62,900 nucleotides of DNA from an uncultured Comamonas sp. (GCA_902175065.1 CABIIJ010000076.1:1-62900); one strand, 5' to 3'. Counted from the first letter of the stretch, positions 23,833 through 32,595 are shown. Notes: generated from the letters alone by a model not told the origin. Made by a program: numbers and translations.

Positions 23833-24654
23833 TCAGTTCGATGCCGTAGGCACCCAGGGCGCGGGCTGTTTGGCGACGAAGGCAGCGAAGCCGTCGCGGG
23901 CCTCGCTGCCGGAGCGCACGCGGCTGATGGTCTGCGCCGTCAGCTCGCGCACCGCCGGGGTGATGGGGCCGACTTCGAGCTGATCGAGCAGGCGCTTGAT
24001 TTCGGTCAGCGCCTGCGGGCCGTTGTTCAGTAATTGGGCAATGGTGGCTTCCACCGTTGCATCCAGGTCCTGCGCGGGGACGACCTGGTGAACCAGCCCC
24101 ATGGCCAGCGCCTCGGCAGCGCCCACGGGCGCGGCGGTGAGGGCCAGGCGGCGGGCCTGGCGCAGCCCGACGGTATTGACCACGTAGGGGCCGATAACGG
24201 CCGGCAGGATGCCGAAGCGTGCTTCGCTGACGCTGAACAGCGCCTGCTCGCTGGCAATGGCGATGTCGGCCGCGCAGGCCAGGCCCACGCCGCCGCCGTA
24301 GGCCGCGCCCTGGATGCGTGCCACCACGGGGTGGGGGCAGTCGGCAATGGCGTGCATCATGGCCGCGAAGGCGCGGGCGTCCTCCAGGTTGGCCTGCTGG
24401 TCACGGGCGGCGGCGCGGCGCATCCAGCCGATGTCGGCTCCGGCGCAAAACAGGCTGCCCACGGCGTCCAGCACGATCACGCGCACGCTGGCATCCTGGG
24501 CCAGCGCGGTGAAGGTGTGGTGGATCAGCGCGATCAGCGGCTCGTCGAAGGCGTTGCGCACTTCGGGGCGGTTCAGCGTCAGGCGCACGACGCCGCGCAC
24601 GTCGCGGTTGTGCAACAGGGCCTGGGGGTTCTCGATGGGGGCGGGCAGCGTCAT
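23833..24654 (-). CDS. Enoyl-CoA hydratase/isomerase next to paaN (PaaF role likely, LiuC-like sequence)
   Basis: This 273-residue crotonase has the oxyanion-hole motifs FCAGADIGWMRR and AAYGGGVGLACAADIAIA. The second catalytic glutamate is present in FSVSEARFGILPAVIGPYV, but the position of the first (usually GGGCEL) is glycine. The LPAVI-x-PYV signature resembles methylglutaconyl-CoA hydratases (LiuC). In this setting it probably acts as the 2,3-dehydroadipyl-CoA hydratase (PaaF), since no other candidate is in the cluster. It starts 17 bp after paaN ends, in the same operon. The assignment of substrate is inferred. Confidence 0.75.
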   Translation of the reverse strand: MTLPAPIENPQALLHNRDVRGVVRLTLNRPEVRNAFDEPLIALIHHTFTALAQDASVRVIVLDAVGSLFCAGADIGWMRRAAARDQQANLEDARAFAAMMHAIADCPHPVVARIQGAAYGGGVGLACAADIAIASEQALFSVSEARFGILPAVIGPYVVNTVGLRQARRLALTAAPVGAAEALAMGLVHQVVPAQDLDATVEATIAQLLNNGPQALTEIKRLLDQLEVGPITPAVRELTAQTISRVRSGSEARDGFAAFVAKQPAPWVPTASN

Positions 24655-24671
24655 CGTGTGCTCTCCCGCAC

Positions 24672-26327
24672 TCAGGCGTGCTCGCGCCGCTGCACGACTA
24701 CAAAGCGGTCGGCGACAAACGCCAGGGTGGTGTAGCTGGCGTTGGCCGCCGGGTTGCCGCCGCTGGCGTGGTAGTCGGAGAAGGCCGCCGACTGGTTCAC
24801 GTACACCCCCTGGGTCAGGTTGATGGACAGGGCCACGCGGGCGCGGCGCGACAGTTGCACCGTGCGGTCGATGTAGGCGCGGTCGGTGGAATACACGCCC
24901 AGCGTCAGCGCACCGTGTTCGCACAGGGTCGATTGGGCGGTCGCCAGGGCGCTGTCGCTCGAGGCGGTGGCGATCAGGAAGGCGATGGGGCCGAAGCATT
25001 CGTTGGCGAAGGTGGCGCGGTCTGCCTCGGTCAGGGCGACGATCACCGGGCTGTGGATGCGGGCATCCGGGTACTGCGGGTGCGCCAGCGCCTGCGAGGC
25101 CAGCACCACGCGCCCCTTGCCGGCCGCTTCCTGGATGCGGGCCACGGTTTCCGGGGCGCACACCGCGCCCAGCACGGCGGTGGCCACGCGCGGGTTTTCC
25201 GCCAGCTGGCGCACGGCGGCCGCCAGGTCGTCGCACACCTGGTCGAACCCCTTGTGGCCCTGGTCGGTCTGGATGCCGCCCTGGGGGATGTAGATGTTCT
25301 GCGTGGTGGTGCACATCTGGCCGCTGTACAGCGACAGGGTGAAGGCCAGGTTGTTCAGCATGGCCTCGTATTGGTCGGTCGATTCGATGATGACGGTGTT
25401 CACCCCGGCCATTTCGGCATACAGGCGGGCCTGGCGGGCGTTGTCCTGCAGCCAGCGGCCAAACTGGTTGCTGCCGGTGAAGTCGATGCTGGCCACGGCC
25501 GGGCTTTGCGCCAGCGCCTGGGTGTGCGCCGGGTCGTTGGACAGGGCCAGGGTCACGAGGTTGGCGTCCAGCCCCTGCTCGGCCAGCACCTCGCGCAGGA
25601 TGCTGACGGTGATGGCGGCCGGCAGCACCGCGTTGGGGTGGGGCTTGACGATGACCGGGTTGCCGGTGGCCAGCGCGGCGAACAGGCCGGGATAGGTGTT
25701 CCAGGTGGGGAAGGTGGCGCAGCCGATCACCAGGCCGATGCCCCGGCCCACGATGTCGAAATGTTTTTTCATCACCAGCGGCGGGTTTTTGCCCTGGGGC
25801 TTTTCCCAGGTGGCTTCGGCGGGGACGTCTGCCATCGCTTTGTAGGCGTAGGCAATGGCTTCCAGCGCCCGGTCCTGCGCATGGGGGCCACCGGCCTGGA
25901 AAGCCATCATCGGGCCTTGGCCGGTGGTCAGCATGACGGCGTGGGTGATTTCGTGGCTGCGCCGATGGATGCGGGTCAGCGCCTCCAGCAGCACACCCAC
26001 GCGGCCTTGCACGCCCAGGGCCATCCAGGCCGGTTCGGCAGCCTGGGCGGCGGCGATCAGCGCATCGGCGCGGCATTCGGGGTAGCGCACGCCGATGTCC
26101 ACGCCGTAGGGGGAGCGCTCGGTGGCAATGCGGCCCGTCTCGCCGGGCTGCTGGAGCGGGTAGTCCTGGCCCAGCAAGGCTTGCACTGCGGCCTGGCCGT
26201 CGGCCTGGGCGGTTTCGCCGTAGATCTTGGGCGAGGCGTTCTCGGGGAACGGCGACCAGTAGGTACGTGCGGCAGAGGCGGCCAGGGCGCCGTCGAGCAG
26301 GGCACGGTGGGTGTCGAACAGGGTCAT
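24672..26327 (-). CDS. paaN: PaaN-type aldehyde dehydrogenase of phenylacetyl-CoA ring opening
   Basis: This 551-residue ALDH of the PaaN group oxidises the semialdehyde made when the oxepin-CoA ring is opened. ALDH residues are N210 (PTWNTYPG), K228 (VIVKPHPN), E305 (YAEMAGVN) and C339 (YSGQMCTTTQ). Unlike E. coli PaaZ (~680 residues) it has no C-terminal MaoC hydratase, so the oxepin-CoA hydrolase must be encoded elsewhere. It is divergent from paaG across a 170-bp interval carrying a PaaR-type palindrome and a good sigma-70 promoter. Confidence 0.9.
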   Translation of the reverse strand: MTLFDTHRALLDGALAASAARTYWSPFPENASPKIYGETAQADGQAAVQALLGQDYPLQQPGETGRIATERSPYGVDIGVRYPECRADALIAAAQAAEPAWMALGVQGRVGVLLEALTRIHRRSHEITHAVMLTTGQGPMMAFQAGGPHAQDRALEAIAYAYKAMADVPAEATWEKPQGKNPPLVMKKHFDIVGRGIGLVIGCATFPTWNTYPGLFAALATGNPVIVKPHPNAVLPAAITVSILREVLAEQGLDANLVTLALSNDPAHTQALAQSPAVASIDFTGSNQFGRWLQDNARQARLYAEMAGVNTVIIESTDQYEAMLNNLAFTLSLYSGQMCTTTQNIYIPQGGIQTDQGHKGFDQVCDDLAAAVRQLAENPRVATAVLGAVCAPETVARIQEAAGKGRVVLASQALAHPQYPDARIHSPVIVALTEADRATFANECFGPIAFLIATASSDSALATAQSTLCEHGALTLGVYSTDRAYIDRTVQLSRRARVALSINLTQGVYVNQSAAFSDYHASGGNPAANASYTTLAFVADRFVVVQRREHA

Positions 26328-26394
26328 GAAAAGTCTCCTAGGGTTTTTCTGGGTGTCGGTTTCGTCGGTTTGACTTGCATCAGAATGCGTTCAC

Positions 26395-26423
26395 AGCATA
26401 TTATTTACCGACCGATCGGTCAA
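26395..26423 (-). promoter_or_regulatory. paaN promoter overlapped by a PaaR-type operator
   Basis: On the minus strand TTGACC (26418-26423), 17 bp, then TATGCT (26395-26400) forms a sigma-70-like promoter for paaN. The 12-bp palindrome GACCGATCGGTC (26410-26421), within ACCGACCGATCGGTCA, covers the -35 region and spacer. That is a classic repression geometry, and it lies between divergent paaN and paaG. Confidence 0.65.
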
Positions 26424-26498
26424 ACATGTTTTTGACTTATCGCAAAACAGCATTGGCAACGTGATTACCCCTTTTCACCCTTGAACAGCTTGTCCTCT

Positions 26499-27302
26499 AT
26501 GTCCGAACCTCTTGTCCTGGCGTCCCGATCGGGCGCTGTGCAGACCCTGACCCTGAACCGCCCGGCGGCCCTGAACAGTTTCACGACCGCGCTGCACGCC
26601 CAATTGCTGGCCGCCCTGGAAGCTGCGGCGGCCGATGCCAGCGTGCGCTGCGTCGTGCTGACCGGTGCCGGGCGCGGCTTTTGCGCCGGGCAGGATCTGG
26701 CCGACCCGGCCGTTGCGCCCGATACGGCCCCGGGCGCTGCCGCCAAGGACCTGGGCGACGTGATCGAGCGCTTCTACCGTCCGCTGTGCCTGCGCCTGCG
26801 CTCCATGCCCGTGCCCGTGGTGGCCGCCGTCAATGGCGTGGCTGCCGGGGCCGGGGCCAGCATTGCCCTGGGCTGCGATCTGGTGCTGGCGGGGCGCTCG
26901 GCCAGTTTCATCCAGGCGTTCACCCGGATCGGCCTGCTGCCCGACAGCGGCGGTACCTGGCTGCTGCCGCGCCTGGTGGGCCGCGCCAACGCCCTGGGGC
27001 TGGCGCTGCTGGGTGACAAGCTGAGTGCCGAAGACGCCCAGCGCATCGGCCTGATCTGGCGCTGTGTCGAAGACGACGTGCTGGCCGAAGAGGCGCAAGC
27101 CCTGGCCCAACGCCTGGCGGCCATGCCCACCCAGGCTTTGGTGACGACCCGCGCGGCCCTGGATGCGGCGCTGACGCTGGACTGGCCCACCGCCCTGGCG
27201 CAGGAGGCCGTGCACCAGCGCCGCCTGGGCCAGGCTGGCGATTACCGCGAAGGCGTGCTGGCGTTCACCGAGAAACGCCCGCCGCAATTCACGGATCGCT
27301 GA
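26499..27302 (+). CDS. paaG: 1,2-Epoxyphenylacetyl-CoA isomerase
   Basis: This 267-residue crotonase-fold isomerase converts ring-1,2-epoxyphenylacetyl-CoA to oxepin-CoA and also acts later on dehydroadipyl-CoA isomers. The PaaG-typical GRGFCAGQDLADPAV stretch and VAAGAGASIALGCDLVLAG give the oxyanion hole, followed by IGLLPDSGGTWLLPRLVG. The ATG at 26499 is preferred over a TTG six codons upstream. It leads the plus-strand run paaG-paaI-paaK, divergent from paaN under a shared operator. Confidence 0.93.
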   Translation: MSEPLVLASRSGAVQTLTLNRPAALNSFTTALHAQLLAALEAAAADASVRCVVLTGAGRGFCAGQDLADPAVAPDTAPGAAAKDLGDVIERFYRPLCLRLRSMPVPVVAAVNGVAAGAGASIALGCDLVLAGRSASFIQAFTRIGLLPDSGGTWLLPRLVGRANALGLALLGDKLSAEDAQRIGLIWRCVEDDVLAEEAQALAQRLAAMPTQALVTTRAALDAALTLDWPTALAQEAVHQRRLGQAGDYREGVLAFTEKRPPQFTDR

Positions 27303-27363
27303 CCACCGACCGCTGACGCCCTGCGGCCCGTTTCCCCTGTTTCTTTCCCTTCGCTTTTTTTCC

Positions 27364-27816
27364 ATGCAAGCAAGTCTGACCCCCCAACAACTGGCCGAAC
27401 ACGTCCGCACGGCGATGTACGCCAACGACGGCGCCTCGCAGGCCCTGGGCATGCAGGTGGTAGCCATCAGCCCCACCAGTGCCACGGTGACGATGGCGGT
27501 TCGCGCCGACATGCTCAACGGCCACGCCACCTGCCACGGCGGCTTCATCACCACCCTGGCCGATTCCGCTTTCGCCTTTGCCTGCAACGCGGGCAACGAG
27601 ATGACGGTGGCCTCGGGCCTGTCCATCGATTTCGTCGCCCCCGCCCGCCTGGGCGATGTGCTCATTGCCGCAGGCGTCGAGGTTTCCCGCGCCGGGCGTA
27701 CCGGGGTGTACGACGTCACCGTGCGCAACCAGCGCGACGAGCTGGTTGCCGCTTTCCGGGGGCGTTCCTACACCATGAAGGGCCGCCCCACCGTGTCCCT
27801 GCCCCAGCCCGGCTGA
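27364..27816 (+). CDS. paaI: Hotdog-fold thioesterase PaaI
   Basis: This 150-residue hydroxyphenylacetyl-CoA thioesterase has the PaaI motif NGHATCHGGFITTLADSAFA, with catalytic D67 and the HGG at 58-60. It recycles CoA from dead-end thioesters such as those formed when the epoxide or oxepin intermediates stall. It lies 61 bp after paaG and 49 bp before paaK, on the same strand. Confidence 0.92.
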   Translation: MQASLTPQQLAEHVRTAMYANDGASQALGMQVVAISPTSATVTMAVRADMLNGHATCHGGFITTLADSAFAFACNAGNEMTVASGLSIDFVAPARLGDVLIAAGVEVSRAGRTGVYDVTVRNQRDELVAAFRGRSYTMKGRPTVSLPQPG

Positions 27817-27865
27817 ACGGCGCAAGCAGCACCCTCTATCAACAAAAAAATCCGGAGACAAACCC

Positions 27866-29179
27866 ATGACCGTCACACGCCCCGCCCCGGGAGAGCTGGA
27901 GCCGATCGAAACCGCCAGCCGCGACGAAATCCAGGCACTGCAATTGCAGCGCCTGCGCTGGTCGCTGCAACATGCCTACGACAACGTGCCGCATTACCGC
28001 AAGGCGTTCGACGAAAGATGCGTCCGCCCCTGCGACCTGAAAACCCTGGCCGACCTGTCCAAGTTCCCTTTCACCTACAAGAAAGACCTGCGCGACAACT
28101 ACCCCTTCGGCATGTTCGCCGTGCCGCGCAACCAGTTGCTGCGCGTCCATGCCTCCTCGGGCACCACGGGCAAGCCGACGGTGGTGGGCTACACCGCCAG
28201 GGACATCGACACCTGGGCCAACCTGGTGGCGCGTTCCATCCGCGCTGCGGGTGGCCGCCCCGGCGACATGGTGCACATCGCCTACGGCTACGGCCTGTTC
28301 ACCGGCGGCCTGGGGGCGCACTACGGTGCCGAGCGGGCCGGCTGTACGGTGGTGCCGATGTCCGGCGGGCAGACGGAAAAGCAGGTGCAGCTCATCCAGG
28401 ACTTCAAGCCGGACATCATCATGGTCACCCCCTCGTACATGCAGGTGATCGTGGAGGAGTTCCAGCGCCAGGGGCTGGATGCGCGGGACAGCTCCCTGAA
28501 AGTCGGCATTTTCGGGGCCGAACCCTGGACGGAAGCGATGCGCCAGGAGATCGAGGCCAAGGCCGGCATTGCCGCCGTCGACATTTACGGCCTGTCTGAA
28601 ATCATGGGGCCGGGCGTGGCCAGCGAGTGCGTGGAAAGCCAGGACGGCCCGGTGATCTGGGAAGACCATTTCTATCCCGAAATCATCGACCCGCAGACCG
28701 GCGAAGTGCTGCCCGACGGGCAGGAGGGCGAGCTGGTGTTCACCTCCCTGTCCAAGGAGGCGCTGCCCATGATCCGCTACCGTACGCGGGATCTGACGCG
28801 GCTGCTGGCCCCCACTTCGCGCAGCTTCCGGCGCATGGGCAAGATCGTGGGCCGCTCGGACGACATGCTCATCATCCGTGGCGTCAACATGTTTCCCACG
28901 CAGATCGAGGAAATCGTGCTGCAGCACCGTTCGCTCTCCGGCCAGTACCAGATCCACGTCACCCGCGACGGCACCCTGGACAAGGTGGCCGTGCGCTGCG
29001 AGCTGCAGCCCGGCATCCCGTCGGGCACCGAGGAGGTGCGAAAAATCGGCCAATGGCTCCAGCACCGCATCAAGACCCTGGTGGGCATCACCACCCAGGT
29101 GGACGTGCTGGATTACGGCGCGATCGAGCGCACCCTGGTGGGCAAGGCCCGACGGGTGATCGACCAACGGCCACGCTGA
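27866..29179 (+). CDS. paaK: Phenylacetate-CoA ligase
   Basis: This 437-residue adenylate-forming enzyme activates phenylacetate to phenylacetyl-CoA with ATP. The P-loop-like signature is SSGTTGKPTVVGYT. The aromatic-binding region around GAHYGAERAGCTVVPMSGG and the C-terminal domain hinge (GRSDDMLIIRGVNMFPTQIEE) are typical of PaaK. CGGAGACAAACCC precedes the ATG. It is the entry step of the pathway and the last gene of the paaG-paaI-paaK run; a perfect hairpin follows. Confidence 0.95.
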   Translation: MTVTRPAPGELEPIETASRDEIQALQLQRLRWSLQHAYDNVPHYRKAFDERCVRPCDLKTLADLSKFPFTYKKDLRDNYPFGMFAVPRNQLLRVHASSGTTGKPTVVGYTARDIDTWANLVARSIRAAGGRPGDMVHIAYGYGLFTGGLGAHYGAERAGCTVVPMSGGQTEKQVQLIQDFKPDIIMVTPSYMQVIVEEFQRQGLDARDSSLKVGIFGAEPWTEAMRQEIEAKAGIAAVDIYGLSEIMGPGVASECVESQDGPVIWEDHFYPEIIDPQTGEVLPDGQEGELVFTSLSKEALPMIRYRTRDLTRLLAPTSRSFRRMGKIVGRSDDMLIIRGVNMFPTQIEEIVLQHRSLSGQYQIHVTRDGTLDKVAVRCELQPGIPSGTEEVRKIGQWLQHRIKTLVGITTQVDVLDYGAIERTLVGKARRVIDQRPR

Positions 29180-29246
29180 TCGCAGAGCGGCCCCGAGGCA
29201 ACTGGTTTCAAGAACACCGCCCCCTGCCATCCCGCAGGAGCGGCTA

Positions 29247-29279
29247 GGAACCGGCCCGTTCCATGAATGGGCCGGTTCC
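29247..29279 (+). terminator. Hairpin after paaK
   Basis: An 11-bp perfect stem, GGAACCGGCCC (29247-29257) with GGGCCGGTTCC (29269-29279), and an 11-base loop. No U-tract follows, so it may be a rho-assisted terminator or a 3'-end stabiliser. It separates paaK from the PaaR-type operator of the next operon. Confidence 0.5.
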
Positions 29280-29316
29280 GGGGGCGGTGATGCCCGAATC
29301 ACCTCTCCTTTTTATT

Positions 29317-29330
29317 ACCGACCGGTCGGT
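29317..29330. promoter_or_regulatory. PaaR-type operator ahead of the R2-like diiron/paaABCDE operon
   Basis: ACCGACCGGTCGGT is a perfect 14-bp palindrome, the best of three related sites. It lies 35 bp upstream of the diiron gene start, within an A/T-rich stretch (TTATTACCG...TTTATTTAAATACC) that should contain the promoter. Repression by the TetR-type PaaR encoded at 35497, relieved by phenylacetyl-CoA, is inferred from Burkholderia precedent. Confidence 0.65.
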
Positions 29331-29364
29331 TTATTTAAATACCTTCACAAGGAGACATCTCGCC

Positions 29365-30387
29365 ATGCGTAAAGAAAAACTTGCCCACACGATGGAGTTC
29401 CCGCCTGCCATCGAGCAGCCCAACGTCTACCCGCTGTCCTGGCACCAGCACACGAAAAAGCTGGAGGAAATCTGGGACGCTTCGCGCCGCGAGGTCTGGG
29501 ACCCCAAGAAACTGCCCTGGGACACGTTCGACGTGAACAAATACACCTGGGAGCAGCGCGAGGCCATCGCCTACTGGTGGACGCTGCTGTCGGTGTTCGA
29601 CGCCTCTGCGCCGCCGGTGTTCGCTTCGGCGCTGATCAAGACCTACGAGGCCCATGAGGAAGACGCCGTGCGCCGCTGCTTCTTCAGCGTCACGCAGGAC
29701 GAGCAGAACCATGAGCAGATGTGCGGCCTGGCCATCACCAAGTTTCTGGAGCATCCCGATCCGATCACCTACACGCCCAAGACCGAACTGGGCAAGCGCC
29801 TGCAAAAGAACGCCAAGTGGCTCTACCACAATGGCGCCCGCTACTGGACGGGCTACAAGACGGCCGTGCCCAAATACAGCCTGGCCGTGCTGTTCAGCTC
29901 CTTCCTGATGGGCGAGATCGCAGCCGCCACCATCTTCCACCAGATGGCCGCCGGCTGCACCGAGCCGGTGTTCAAGGAAGCCTTCCGCAACATCGGCAAG
30001 GACGAGGGCCGCCACATGGGCATCTGCCTGGCGTTGATGGAGCGCGACTATCCCAAGATCGCCGTGGAAGACCGCGCCCTGATCACCAAGCAGATCCGTG
30101 CCGGCTACCTGTTCCTGTCCGCCGTGCTGTTCGAGCCGCCGATGGAGTTCTGGGATCTGCCCGAGGACTTTATCGAGAGCCAGCGTGCGGGCGAGGCCGC
30201 AGCCCGCGCCGCCGGGTTTGCCATTCCCGAGTACGAGGCCAAGAAGAACAACTGGCGCACCGCCATCCTGAACCTCAAGGGGGCGCTGGACAAGTACGAC
30301 ATCCCCTTCCCGGCGATCCCCGAGGTGGGCATCACCGGCGAGGAAGTCTCGGACGTGGACCTGGACGACATCATCCCCGTGTTCTAA
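29365..30387 (+). CDS. R2-like diiron protein of unknown function at the head of the paaABCDE operon
   Basis: This 340-residue ferritin-like helical protein has two E-x2-H motifs, E113-x2-H116 (TQDEQNHEQ) and E214-x2-H217 (GKDEGRHMG). E184 (MGEIAAA) lies 30 residues before the second, the spacing of R2/AurF-type carboxylate-bridged diiron enzymes; D79 or E95 may be the remaining ligand. It is not PaaA, which is encoded separately at 31496. A [2Fe-2S]/flavin reductase follows 47 bp later, so the pair looks like a two-component diiron oxygenase. It is the first gene after a perfect PaaR-type operator and has its own AAGGAGACAT site. It could pre-oxidise an aromatic precursor or protect the epoxidase; the substrate is unknown. 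Confidence 0.75.
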   Translation: MRKEKLAHTMEFPPAIEQPNVYPLSWHQHTKKLEEIWDASRREVWDPKKLPWDTFDVNKYTWEQREAIAYWWTLLSVFDASAPPVFASALIKTYEAHEEDAVRRCFFSVTQDEQNHEQMCGLAITKFLEHPDPITYTPKTELGKRLQKNAKWLYHNGARYWTGYKTAVPKYSLAVLFSSFLMGEIAAATIFHQMAAGCTEPVFKEAFRNIGKDEGRHMGICLALMERDYPKIAVEDRALITKQIRAGYLFLSAVLFEPPMEFWDLPEDFIESQRAGEAAARAAGFAIPEYEAKKNNWRTAILNLKGALDKYDIPFPAIPEVGITGEEVSDVDLDDIIPVF

Positions 30388-30434
30388 GCACCGGCACCCC
30401 GTTCCGCTTTTTCAGAACTTCGCAAATAACCACC

Positions 30435-31478
30435 ATGACCTCCCACATCAAGCTGTACCCCTCCGGGCAGACCGTCGCGTGCGACAGCGGCCAGACCGTG
30501 CTCGAAGCCCTTGAACGCTCAGGCTATGCCCTGCCCAACAACTGCCGTGCCGGCGCCTGCGGCGAGTGCAAGGTGAAAGTGCGTTCGGGCCAGTTCGACC
30601 AGGGTTTCGTGCTCGACATGGCGCTGTCGCAGGACGAGCGTGCCCAGGGGTATGGCCTGATGTGCATGGCCAAGCCACTGTCGCCAGAGCTGGAAATCGA
30701 ATGGGGCACGGAGGATGCCAAGCCCCAGCTCTTTCCCGCCCGCGAATCGCAGTACGCCGTGCTGGTCGACCGCATCGCCCGCACGCCGCGCATTACCGAG
30801 TTCGTGCTGCGCCCCCTGGGCGAAGCCATGCGCTTCTGGCCCGGCCAGTACGTGCAGCTGGGCGATGCCGGCCAGGGCATCCCGGTGCGCAGCTACTCGC
30901 TGGCCAGCGCCCCCCGGCACGACGGCGAAATCCGCCTGCAGGTCACCCGCGTCGATGCCGATGCGGCCAACACCCCCGCCGGGCGCACCAGTCGCTGGCT
31001 GCACGACGAGGTGGCGCTGGGCGCCCAACTGCGCTTTTCCGGCCCGCATGGCACCTTCATCGGCGACCCTGCGGCCGACACCCCGGTGCTGTGCCTGGCC
31101 GCCGGCTCCGGCCTGGCACCCATTCTTTCACTGACCGAAGCGGCCCTGCGCCGGGGCTACAAGCAGCCGGTGACGCTGATGTTCTCCGCCCGCGAGGCGG
31201 CGGACCTGTACGACGTCGGCCTGATGCGCTACTGGCAGTTGCGCTACCCCAACTTCCGCTACCTGCCCACGCTGACGCGGGATACGGGGGACGCGCAGGA
31301 CGGGGTGCTGCACGGGCGCATCCCGGCCATCCTGGGCCAGCATTTTCCCGACTTGAGCGGCTACAGCGTCTTCGTTGCGGGCACCACCGCCTTCGTCGAT
31401 GACTGCGTGGCTGCCGCCAGGGCGCTGGGCGCACAGCCCGCGCTGATCCATACCGAAGGCTTTTTCGCCCAGGTTTAA
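30435..31478 (+). CDS. Ferredoxin-flavin reductase partner of the R2-like protein
   Basis: This 347-residue protein has an N-terminal plant-type ferredoxin domain (C37, C42, C45, C77 in [11 protein letters not shown] and GLMC). An FNR-type flavin domain (VRSYSLAS) and an NAD domain ([11 protein letters not shown]) follow. The order Fd-FAD-NAD is that of class IB oxygenase reductases such as DmpP or BenC. PaaE, downstream, has the opposite order (FAD-NAD-Fd), so this is a second, dedicated reductase. The start at 30435 sits 47 bp after the diiron gene and it ends 17 bp before paaA. It most likely feeds electrons from NADH to the R2-like protein. Confidence 0.88.
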   Translation: MTSHIKLYPSGQTVACDSGQTVLEALERSGYALPNNCRAGACGECKVKVRSGQFDQGFVLDMALSQDERAQGYGLMCMAKPLSPELEIEWGTEDAKPQLFPARESQYAVLVDRIARTPRITEFVLRPLGEAMRFWPGQYVQLGDAGQGIPVRSYSLASAPRHDGEIRLQVTRVDADAANTPAGRTSRWLHDEVALGAQLRFSGPHGTFIGDPAADTPVLCLAAGSGLAPILSLTEAALRRGYKQPVTLMFSAREAADLYDVGLMRYWQLRYPNFRYLPTLTRDTGDAQDGVLHGRIPAILGQHFPDLSGYSVFVAGTTAFVDDCVAAARALGAQPALIHTEGFFAQV

Positions 31479-31495
31479 GCCACGAAAGGAACACC

Positions 31496-32488
31496 ATGTA
31501 CACCCAAGCAATGGACACCCTGGGCAAGGAGGCGGCCTCTGCCCCCGTGCCGCACAGTGCCGACGAGGCGCGGCTGCAGGCCCGCTTCGACGCCCGCATC
31601 GACGCGGGCGAGTTCATCGAGGCCAAGGACTGGATGCCCGAGCATTACCGCAAGACCCTGGTGCGCCAGATCAGCCAGCACGCCCATTCGGAAATCGTCG
31701 GCATGTTGCCCGAGGGCAACTGGGTGACGCGGGCGCCCACGCTCAAGCGCAAGGCCATCCTGCTGGCCAAGATCCAGGACGAAGGCGGCCACGGCCTGTA
31801 CCTGTATTCCGCCGCCGAGACCCTGGGCACCAGCCGCGACGAGATGCTGGACGCCCTGCACACGGGCCGCGCCAAGTACAGCTCCATCTTCAACTACCCC
31901 ACGCTGACCTGGGCGGACATGGGCGTGATCGGCTGGCTGGTCGATGGCGCGGCCATCATGAACCAGGTGCCCATCTGCCGCTGCTCCTACGCGCCCTACG
32001 CCCGGGCCATGGTGCGCATCTGCCGCGAGGAGAGCTTTCACCAGCGCCAGGGCTACGACGCCCTGCTGACCATGATGGAGCAGGGCACCGACGCCCAGCG
32101 GGCCATGGTGCAGGATGCGGTGAACCGCTGGTGGTGGCCCGCGCTGATGATGTTCGGCCCGCCGGACGACCAGTCGCCCAACAGCGCCCTGTCCATGCGC
32201 TGGGGCATCAAGCGCATCTCCAACGACGAACTGCGCCAGAAATTCATCGACGCCACCGTGCCCCAGGCCGAACTGCTGGGCGTGACGCTGCCCGACCCCG
32301 CCCTGCGATGGAACGCCGACCGCGAGCACTTCGACTTCGGCCCGATCGACTGGCCCGAGTTCTGGCAGGTGGTCGGCGGCGACGGCCCCTGCAACCGCGA
32401 ACGCCTGGGCGCCCGCGTGCAGGCCTGGGAGGACGGCGCCTGGGTGCGCGAGGCCGCCCTGGCCCATGCCGCCAAAGCCGAGCATTAA
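31496..32488 (+). CDS. paaA: Ring-1,2-phenylacetyl-CoA epoxidase subunit PaaA
   Basis: This 330-residue catalytic subunit holds the diiron centre that epoxidises phenylacetyl-CoA. Ligands matching E. coli PaaA with a +24 offset are E66 (HSEIVGM), E96-x2-H99 (QDEGGHG), D150 (WLVDGAA) and E179-x2-H182 (EESFHQRQ). The N-terminal ~24-residue extension is longer than in E. coli; a later ATG (MDTLGKEA) is possible. GAAAGGAACACC precedes the first ATG. It is separated from paaB by a palindromic repeat. Confidence 0.95.
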   Translation: MYTQAMDTLGKEAASAPVPHSADEARLQARFDARIDAGEFIEAKDWMPEHYRKTLVRQISQHAHSEIVGMLPEGNWVTRAPTLKRKAILLAKIQDEGGHGLYLYSAAETLGTSRDEMLDALHTGRAKYSSIFNYPTLTWADMGVIGWLVDGAAIMNQVPICRCSYAPYARAMVRICREESFHQRQGYDALLTMMEQGTDAQRAMVQDAVNRWWWPALMMFGPPDDQSPNSALSMRWGIKRISNDELRQKFIDATVPQAELLGVTLPDPALRWNADREHFDFGPIDWPEFWQVVGGDGPCNRERLGARVQAWEDGAWVREAALAHAAKAEH

Positions 32489-32491
32489 AAA

Positions 32492-32577
32492 CAAGAGCTG
32501 TTACCGCTTCATATACATGAATATCAGAATCAAAAATATCTGAAAACAAGCATATATCAGCGCTAAAAGCTATTGAA
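32492..32577. repeat. Dispersed palindrome copy between paaA and paaB
   Basis: CAAGAGCTGTTACCGC... and ...CAGCGCTAAAAGCTATTG form the outer arms. Nested ATATA/TATAT and ATCAGA-CAAAAA-TATCTGA pairs complete the hairpin. It lies inside an operon on one strand, so here it may set the paaA to paaB expression ratio rather than end transcription. Confidence 0.7.
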
Positions 32578-32595
32578 TTCATAAGAGAGTTTCCC

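Noticed and set aside
29365-30387. Reading the R2-like protein as PaaA or a second PaaA copy
   Set aside because: A canonical PaaA with all six ligands is encoded at 31496; the R2-like protein has different motif context (DEQNH, DEGRH) and no PaaA signature blocks.
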